From assembly GCA_016800925.1 (NCBI GenBank), contig JABCPU010000021.1:1-64000 (forward strand): 64,000 nucleotides of DNA, given 5' to 3'. Positions within the stretch are counted from its first letter, which is position 1. Every line of letters begins with the position of its first letter. Positions 57,237 to 64,000 of the stretch are shown here, one piece after another. Origin of the DNA: Suillus spraguei. Lineage: Eukaryota; Basidiomycota; Agaricomycetes; Boletales; Suillaceae. A program made the translations under genes and the position numbers. The notes under the pieces are model-generated. The model saw only the letters and a list, made by a program, of their open reading frames with translations, was not told where the DNA came from and ran no database searches.

Positions 57237-58706
57237 ATGTCTTTCCCCACTGCTTACATCACCCCTGTCACCATTGCCAACAATGACTCCGACTCCAATG
57301 CTGAACATTACGGAACCCTTGCCACTGAAATCGATAACACCTCTTACGTCGAAGCCACCCTTCGATGTGAAGGACACGCCCTTGAAATTGAAAGGATCCT
57401 CACAGAAAGAGGTGCCTTCCCGGCTCTCCTCCTCGTCAACATCATCCGTACTGCTGCCCTCATTGAAACCACTGCTAATGAAACCACAGACACTACCTAT
57501 CGTCAACGCTTCCTACATCTTCAAAAATGTATTCGTGCTTACGCTATGCTGCTGCTTCCCAGTTCTTTTAAAAGTGATGTTGAAGAAGCTATTCACATCG
57601 TGGCCAAATGTCGAGCAGGTGTTGCTCGACCTCCCTCTCCGCAGGAAGATGCGCCACTTCCTATTCCAGTACCCCCTGCTTCATGCATGTATTCTAGTGT
57701 TGACGCCCTTGCTGGCTTATGCACTGCTGTCCAAGAGATTGGGCAGCTCACCAATGCAGTTGTCGAAACCATCCAGCAATCAGTCGCTGAAACAAGAGCA
57801 GCCAGAAACTTAGTCGAAGAAGCCATCACTGATCTACAACAAACACAAGTCGACCTCGCTTCTCCCCGAACCCCATCTCCCGTCGAACAACCGACTTCAC
57901 CGTCCCCCGTCACAGTCTCCCATGATCATCCCGCATGGCTATATGAACCTTGCACAGAAGAACAGTGTGAGGCCACAAAACTATTAGGAATCCCTGTCAC
58001 TGAGCTGGTAGTGCTCGGTCCTCGACTTCACGACCTTCACATACACCCTCCCATGTCCATTCCGTCGTCATTTGGTCCAATGGATCCTGTCTCGCCAGTC
58101 TTAGTAAAAGACTTAGGTACCACCTCTCCCTCTTCCTCTAACAAACTCCTTGCAGTTGCTGAACGAGGAATCACTCCCGACCTCCCCACATCCGCGTACA
58201 CCTTGACCAGCAAGCAACAGGCACAGCTTCGACGCGATAACGCCTTTGCCTTAAAACGCATGACACGAAAGAAAGGGAAGAAGCGTGCTAGATCCACCAG
58301 CCCTACACCCATTATCTCACCATCACCATCACGCATGTCCATCTCTAACACCGACGAAAACATGAAATGCCGAGTCTGTGGCATCGTTGGACATCGTCAA
58401 AAGAACTGCCTCAACTACCAGTGTCAAATTTGCCTGCAACATGCTCCTACCCATCTGTCCATTTACTGCCCCCAGCGTCGTGGGGAACTGCTGTTTACAC
58501 TTACTTGGAAGGACGATGGATTTTATGATGCACTGCGTAGGTGGGAACAGTATCTTATTAACCGTCAGTGACGAAAAGAAGGCCGATGGGCAAGAACTGT
58601 AGCAGAGGAGGAGGCGGCTTATATGTTAGGAGGAAGTGCCGCTGATGAAGACGTCGCTAACTATGATGACTATGACCCCGTCTATGACAACAACAGAGAT
58701 GTTTGA
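57237..58706 (+). CDS. Extra 3' ORF of family B chromovirus, CCHC at C-terminus
   Basis: The frame opens at MSFPTAYITPV and runs 444 codons to TGA at 58569-58571; read past that TGA it continues to 58706 with an acidic tail. It is open throughout while gag and pol are broken. Features in order: a helical N-terminal region (~150 residues), a Pro-rich segment, a helix-rich middle (LCTAVQEIGQLTNAVVETIQ), WLYEPCTEEQC, a basic stretch, then two cysteine groups: CRVCGIVGHRQKNC (C-x2-C-x4-H-x4-C) and CQICLQHAPTHLSIYC. A diverged relative at 59220-63776 keeps these residues. It is probably an RNA-binding accessory or second gag-like protein. Role unknown. Confidence 0.8.
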
Positions 58707-58726
58707 AAGTCGGTGACTTTCAATGT

Positions 58727-58739
58727 AAAAAGGGGGTAA
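58727..58739 (+). promoter_or_regulatory. Family B polypurine tract
   Basis: The run aaaaagggggtaa directly precedes the 3' LTR and would prime plus-strand DNA. The relic element has a similar run before 63791. Confidence 0.75.
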
Positions 58740-59214
58740 TGTTACAATTGTACGTACCCCTATTCATTTTCCCTTTGTTTCCTTACTTGTATATCATGTC
58801 ACATGACTCTGACTCATATGCTCAATGCATCTGTACAACACATGCCTTCCTTATTAGGATACACAGTTATGTTCTCACGGTTACTTGGTCTGTGCGCACA
58901 TATTGGCCTATTTAAGCACAGTGTACTTGTAGTAGATTCCTTACTTTAATCTTACTGGGTTTTACCTGGAACTTCCTTCACTTAGGTCTCCAACCTAAGT
59001 CATCCTTGAATTGTCTCTAAGTCTAAGCACTCCTTAGCCTTAGTCTCTATTCTCGTAAGAACCTCTTGGACTTGTCCTTGAGGCCAGACCCTTGGTTGTA
59101 CTCGGAATGCGTTCCTTGTACTTTCACCTTGTCCTCTTCTGGACATTGTAGAACTTCCCAGCAGACCGACTGTGTCTTTTCACTGTCGCTGGTGACGCCA
59201 TCCCAGTCATAACA
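58740..59214 (+). repeat. Family B 3' LTR
   Basis: 475 bp, 98.5% identical to 51600-52074; all seven differences are transitions. Confidence 0.95.
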
Positions 59215-59219
59215 GGATT

Positions 59220-59592
59220 CTGGAGAGGTCTTATGGGATGCTTCTGCTTCCCAATTCTTTTACAGCTGATGTTGAAGAAGATATTCACATCATGGCCAAA
59301 CAATGGGCAGGTGTTGCTTGACCTCCCTCTCCACAAAGAGATGTGATCCCCATTCCTCCACCTCCATGCTATTCCTTGAGCACTCATCATAATGTCACTG
59401 CCCTTGCTGGCCTACTTACTGCTGTGCAGGAGGTTGGAAACACCATGAATGCCATCATTGAAACCATCCAACAATCTGTTGCCAAAACTAGAAAAGCTAG
59501 AGAATTAGTTACAGAAGCTACATCCATGATGGATAGCCCACGCACTCCCTCTCCTATTAACACCACCATCGTTGAAGAATACCCCATCTGGC
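59220..59592 (+). pseudogene. Relic chromovirus 3' ORF, part 1
   Basis: Translates to fragments such as LMGCFCFPILLQ and, in frame, LAGLLTAVQEVGN and IIETIQQSVAKTRKARELV, matching residues ~110-250 of the ORF at 57237. It has stops and is strongly depleted in CG. It is interrupted at 59592 by a family A solo LTR. Confidence 0.8.
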
Positions 59593-61305
59593 TGCCATAT
59601 ACCATACATCCGATCTGATCTGATTGATCCTGCTTCCATCCAGTCCATAGATCCTATCTAGACCATTCATCCAAAACTTCCTACTTCTTGCATTCTAACT
59701 CCACTGTGGACATCTGTGTTTATCTCCTTTCAGTAACCCTCCTGCCTCTAGTATTTTGGCTATGTATATTTCCATCCTGCTTATTGATCCACTACCTATG
59801 TTTCATTTCCAACTTGTGCTTATTGATCTGCTGTGCTTTTACTAATAGACTTCCATTGTAACGAACATATTGGTGCTGGCCTCGAAACCTTACCTTTTAG
59901 CACTTGTCTCACATCTATAGGAGTTACCACTTGTCCATGGCCGTCTTACCCCTTTAGCTTTGCTGGCAGCATCCCACGCTTACTGCACACCGTCCTGACT
60001 GCCGCACCACATTCCATGTACCAATATCCTTCCATGTCCTTGCCGCATCCGCATAGCTCCATTTTGTGCATAGTTTCTACATGACTGTTTATCACTGATT
60101 CCATGGCAAGCCTTATTACATGTCACCTTGTGCTGCAGCTGCCTTGCACTATGTTTACATATGGCAGTTACTGTACTTGAGCGCTACTGATTTTGCCTAA
60201 CGCATCCTGAGTACATACAATTTAGGATATAAGCACCACGTACCCCGCACGATACAGTACCTGATTTGTACCTTATTTTCACTGTACTATAGGTCAGGAT
60301 TAGTGTCTAGCTCTGGATCTACCCAGTAGTAGACTTAGTCTTTAAAGTTCTTTACTGCTCGTTAATCAATTTTGCTTGTTCACCATTACCACTGACATAC
60401 CGCTAGATCCTTGACCCCTATTTTGACAGAACTTCACGCACACCACTACTGTACCACTGAAAGTACCGCAGCCTTCTTTACTGTTTCTTTGCACCACTCA
60501 CATCTTACCGCTACCGCTGATATTATTGCTCGTCACCGCTCGCTTGATGACACAGTTACTGACATTGTTTCAACAGCGCTAGTACTGCTACTTACCACGC
60601 TAGTTCCTGCGGCATCATCGCTAGCCGCGGCAGCTTACCACTGACTACGACGCTACATTCGCTCGCTGGTTTGACTTGGATTAGACTATACTAACAGGCA
60701 TCCCTCTTTAGGGTCAGACACTCTTGTTTGACAAGTGAAGCAGACTAGACGGAGCGCAAGACCACACATACTAACTTAGGAGGTAGTTTATCTACAGCCC
60801 AGGTCAGGCACTATATTTACACAGTTATACTTTGTACATAGCCCTCGGACCCGGCTCATTGATTATCTGTACCAGTTACCTACAGTATATATTCCACTTG
60901 TAAACCTCCATAGAACCTCAGTTCAAATATCATCATAGTTCTGCTCATTCTGTTTCTCCAGACTTGAGTTCCTTCTGACTCTAGTTAACCTCTGAGACTT
61001 AGGATTACCTCCTATTGTCTATATCTCTGGCTCTACCTTCAGGCAATCTATCTTCATTAGTTTCTAGTTAGGATTCTGTCTGAAACTAGTCTTATATCTT
61101 GTTCCATACCTATATTCTGGATATCCTTCGGATGTACTATATCTGTTACCTTTGGACATCCACATCCAATATGTGTCTACCTTCAGACACTTTGGATGTG
61201 TACCTTTGCCTCTGAAATTAAGAGCAATACTCAGGAAAGGGGCACAGCATACAAGCTGAGGCCAAAGCTCTTCAGATCCATTACCCTTTGAGTACAACTT
61301 TAACA
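59593..61305 (+). repeat. Family A solo LTR with nested family C LTR
   Basis: It begins TGCCATATACC and ends AACTTTAACA, flanked by a perfect 5-bp duplication CTGGC (59588-59592 and 61306-61310). Without the nested LTR (59857-60821) it is about 744 bp, like the other family A LTR. The relic ORF resumes exactly after it. Confidence 0.93.
59857..60821 (+). repeat. Family C solo LTR (copy 4), nested in family A LTR
   Basis: 965 bp, TGTAACGAACATATTGG to ATATTTACA. Flanks CCAT (59853-59856) and CAGT (60822-60825). Related LTRs show the uninterrupted acttccgttatac, so the original target is CCGT. Confidence 0.88.
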
Positions 61306-61727
61306 CTGGCTATATGAACCTTGTACTGAGGAGCAGTGCAACACTGCTAAAGAACTAGGGATTGAGCCTGCTGAGCTAATTGCACTCAGTCCATGTCTTA
61401 GAGACCTACATATTCATCTGCCTTTGACAATTCCAGCAGCATTCACCCCAGCTGATCCTGTTGCCCCAGTCCTTGCAGAAGCCTTAGGGCCTACATCACA
61501 ATCCTCCCCTGATGAACTCATCACAGTCACTGAATGTCCTGACACCCCTGACCTTCCATCTTCTGCATATTCCTTGATGCCTGAGTAACAAGAGGAACTT
61601 CATTGGGAGAATAATATTGCACTTAAGTGTATGGTGCAGAGAAAAGGAAGGAAGTGAGCATGTTCTAGTATCTAGTAGTCCTCCTCCTGTCATGTCACCT
61701 TTACTGCTCCATGCCATTGTAACAAAC
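61306..61727 (+). pseudogene. Relic chromovirus 3' ORF, part 2
   Basis: Translates to WLYEPCTEEQC and then conserved residues LRDLHIHLPLTIP and DLPSSAYSLMPE, matching the middle of the full-length ORF, with stops in the basic stretch. Interrupted at 61727 by a family C LTR. Confidence 0.82.
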
Positions 61728-63351
61728 ATATTGGCGCTGGCCCCCTATTACATGTTGCCTCGTGCCACAGCCGCCTCGCCCTACGTTTACATACAGCGGT
61801 TACTGTACTTGAGTGCTACTGATCTCGCCTAGAGCATTCTGAGTACATACAATATAGGATATAAGCACCGTGTACCCTGCATGATACAGGACCTGATTTG
61901 TACCCCATTGAACGTACTATAGGTCAGGATTAGTGTCTAGCTCTGGATCTACCCAGTAGTGGACTTAGTCTTTAAAGTTTCCTTACTGCTTGTTAATCGA
62001 TTATGCTTGTTCACCGCTACCACTGGCACACCACTAGATTCTTGACCCCTATTCTGACTGAACTTCACATGCACCACTGAGAGTACCACAGACTTCTTTA
62101 CTGTTTCTTTGGACCACTCGCACCTTACCGCTACCACTGACTTTACCACTGTAGCGAACAAAGTCACGCTGACTATGAAAGTGCTGTTTTACACAAGTTT
62201 CTTGTTACTGCCTACAGCGGCTACCGAGAAAACCCCTATAGCAAGCATTACCCCTTTTCGCTTCGCCAGTACCGTTTTCGCTCTGTGGATCCTTGCCCCT
62301 TACCAAATCTCGCTACCAATGTCCTCCTGTCCATTCCATTTCCGTCTAAGATCCATTGGTGCATAGCATATTCATTTCCGCTGTTACTAAAGCTATGGCA
62401 AGACTTACCTTACCTTCCGTGACACTGCTTGCTTGCTGCGTGCCTCTTAGCTAAATATCTCTATCTTGCTACCATTCTCGCTATGTATTCCGGCTGTTCA
62501 TGGTACATGTTAAAAAGGACTCTTCGCACATTCCGGTACTTTTACTTTTCTCTCTATGGTACACACAGTACTTAGGAATTGTCACCACTACTGTCTCTAA
62601 CAGAATGAAGTCTTTCGCCAAAGTCACTGTCTCTTAAGAATTGTTTTACTGCTGCACGCACCACCACTCTTTACCGTTTTCCCGCGCTTCATCGCTATGC
62701 TTCACCGCTTGTTTTACCGCCAGTTTCCCACGCCTTACCGCAGTTTTACCGCACGCACTACCACAGTTTTACCGCATGCACTACCACAGTTTTACCACTT
62801 TCGCTACCGCTTGTCTACCGCTTTCCCGTGCTTACCGCTAGTTTCCCATGGACCGGAGGTCACCGCTAGCATCTCACTACCTCCGACGGCAGTCTTGCAC
62901 CACAGGTTGGGCATTATTGAACTATATTAACTTAGCATTCCCTTTAGGGTCGAATGCTCTTGCTTTGCAAGTGAAGCAGACTAGACGGAGCGCAAGACTC
63001 GCATACTAGTTTAGGCCGTGGTTCATCTACAGCCCAGGCTAGATTGCATCTTTACGCCGCTCATTATCGCTCACTTGATGCTACATTTTCAAGTATTTTA
63101 TCAACCATGGTAGCCCGCTACATATGATGCTAGTTCCGGCAGCATCGTCGCTGACCACGGCAACTTACCGCCGACTATGACACTACATTCGCTCACTGGT
63201 TTGACTTGGATTAGACTATACTAACAGGCATTTCCCTTTAGGGTCGAATGCTCTTGCTTTGCAAGTGAAGCAGACTAGACAGAGTGCAAGACCACACATA
63301 CTAACTTAGGAGGTAGTTTATCTACAGCCCAGGTTAGGTTGTATCTTTACA
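61728..63351 (+). repeat. Family C solo LTR (copy 5) with nested family C LTR
   Basis: It runs TGTAACAAACATATTGG to GTATCTTTACA with a perfect 4-bp duplication CCAT (61724-61727 and 63352-63355). About 240 bp of the 5' part is deleted. Without the nested LTR and that deletion it returns to about 950 bp. Confidence 0.88.
62150..63056 (+). repeat. Diverged family C LTR nested in copy 5
   Basis: 907 bp, TGTAGCGAACAAAGTC to CATCTTTACG. Flanks CCAC (62146-62149) and CCGC (63057-63060). The Ser/Thr-rich short repeats accgc/accac inside are not coding. Confidence 0.75.
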
Positions 63352-63776
63352 CCATAGTCTCCAATACTGATGAAAACATGAAGTGCTGTATCTGCAATAA
63401 CTATGGACACTGACAGAAGAATTGCCCTGGCTACCAATATCAGATCTGTCAGTACTGGACTCCTACACATCTTTCCCTCTACTGTCCCCAACAAGTTGGA
63501 TCTCCACTATTTACTATCATGTAGAAGGATGAAGGATTTTACATTGCACTCTGTAACTGGGAGAGGTATCTTGCTAATAAGCGTCAGGAGAAAGAAGTTC
63601 ACAAGAAGTGAACTCAAGGGATCCTAGAAGCTGCTGCTCAGAGACAGAAGCACCTTCAAGCAGCTGAGGAAGCTGCCTACATGCTTAGCGGGTTGGTTGA
63701 TGATAAGGACTACAAGTTCAGTAACAATCCCATCTATTACACTAACCAAGATGAATGAAGTCAGTGACTTCATGCT
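63352..63776 (+). pseudogene. Relic chromovirus 3' ORF, part 3 (zinc knuckle end)
   Basis: Translates to SNTDENMKCCICNNYGH, a stop, then QKNCPGYQYQICQYW and a helical tail (LQAAEEAAYML) to TGA near 63758. Matches the C-terminal knuckle and tail of 57237-58706. Confidence 0.82.
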
Positions 63777-63790
63777 TAAAACAGGGGTAA

Positions 63791-64000
63791 TGTTACAATT
63801 GTATGTGCCCCTATACCTTTTCTCGTTATTCTCTATATCACATGATCTGAAGACTTGTTCTTGAATGGTTTGGCATACACATATGCTAAACCTATGACTC
63901 ATGCATTTCAACATGCTTATACTTTACCTGCCTTTCTCTTTAGGATATGCAGTTATATTCTCACAATTACTTGTTCTGTGTGCACATATGACCTTATTTA
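63791..64000 (+). repeat. 3' LTR start of the relic chromovirus
   Basis: Starts TGTTACAATTGTATGTGCC after an acaggggtaa purine run and runs off the right edge. It is much more diverged from 51600-52074 than the two intact LTRs are from each other. Confidence 0.85.

Larger units (their letters stand above)
51600..59214 (+). mobile_element. Near full-length family B chromovirus (Ty3/gypsy)
   Basis: The 7615-bp element is flanked by a perfect 5-bp target duplication GGATT (51595-51599 and 59215-59219). Order: 5' LTR, primer site, gag, CCHC protein, protease, RT/RNase H, integrase, chromodomain, extra sense ORF, polypurine tract, 3' LTR. The LTRs differ at 7 of 475 sites. gag, RT and integrase carry nonsense codons and frameshifts, so this copy is no longer autonomous. 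Confidence 0.95.

Noticed and set aside
51600..58706. TGA recoding (readthrough) in the chromovirus
   Set aside because: One TGA aligns with CGA in another copy, and frameshifts are also present; CpG decay explains them more simply.

Overview
The window looks like repeat-rich nuclear DNA of a filamentous basidiomycete. Introns are short (about 47-60 bases) with GTRNGT donors. The mobile elements and gene families (chromodomain Ty3/gypsy elements, a Helitron, HET-domain proteins with a TPR-like N-terminus, seven-bladed WD40 proteins, a leucine-rich F-box protein, a fungal aspartic protease) fit Agaricomycetes. The HET and WD40 sequences resemble those I associate with Boletales; that order-level call is from memory and is only moderately certain. 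I saw no tRNA, rRNA or CRISPR array.

Layout. 1-2300: satellite array of about 14 units of ~165 bp. 2300-7000: nested LTR-element pieces. A fragment of LTR family A (LTR 4396-5160) sits inside the protease region of a family B chromovirus fragment (LTR 6537-7002). 7021-10745: Helitron Rep/helicase relic whose 5' end is cut off by that chromovirus. 10900-11430: covarying stable hairpins. 11437-21130 and 25694-36180: two stretches of duplicated HET, WD40 and siderophore-transporter modules, some intact and some broken, with an internally deleted mariner element in one copy. 22117-25587 (ten-exon gene) and 28972-31018 (F-box gene) are the clearest ordinary genes. 37426-38886: six-exon aspartic protease that has lost a catalytic Asp. 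39145-41400: Copia remnant and degenerate repeats. 41400-64000: a deep LTR-element nest.

The right third can be dated by nesting. A family A element on the minus strand (pol 51594 to 47653, 3' LTR 45469-44245) was hit by family C solo LTRs and a family D solo LTR. A nearly full-length family B chromovirus (51600-59214, target duplication GGATT, two 475-bp LTRs) lies next to an older, CpG-poor relative (59220-64000), which was itself hit by family A and family C LTRs.

The most unusual signals are four. (1) The family A retroelement carries, between its chromodomain and 3' LTR, an antisense gene with two spliceosomal introns and a Zn2Cys6-like cysteine pattern, in both copies. (2) Five of six family C insertions and one unrelated 438-bp LTR-like insertion are flanked by 4-bp duplications that reduce to CCGN. 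(3) The family B chromovirus has Tf1-type self-priming geometry, and carries an extra sense ORF after its chromodomain that ends in a zinc knuckle. (4) Three GCGAAGC-capped hairpins downstream of the Helitron show compensatory substitutions.
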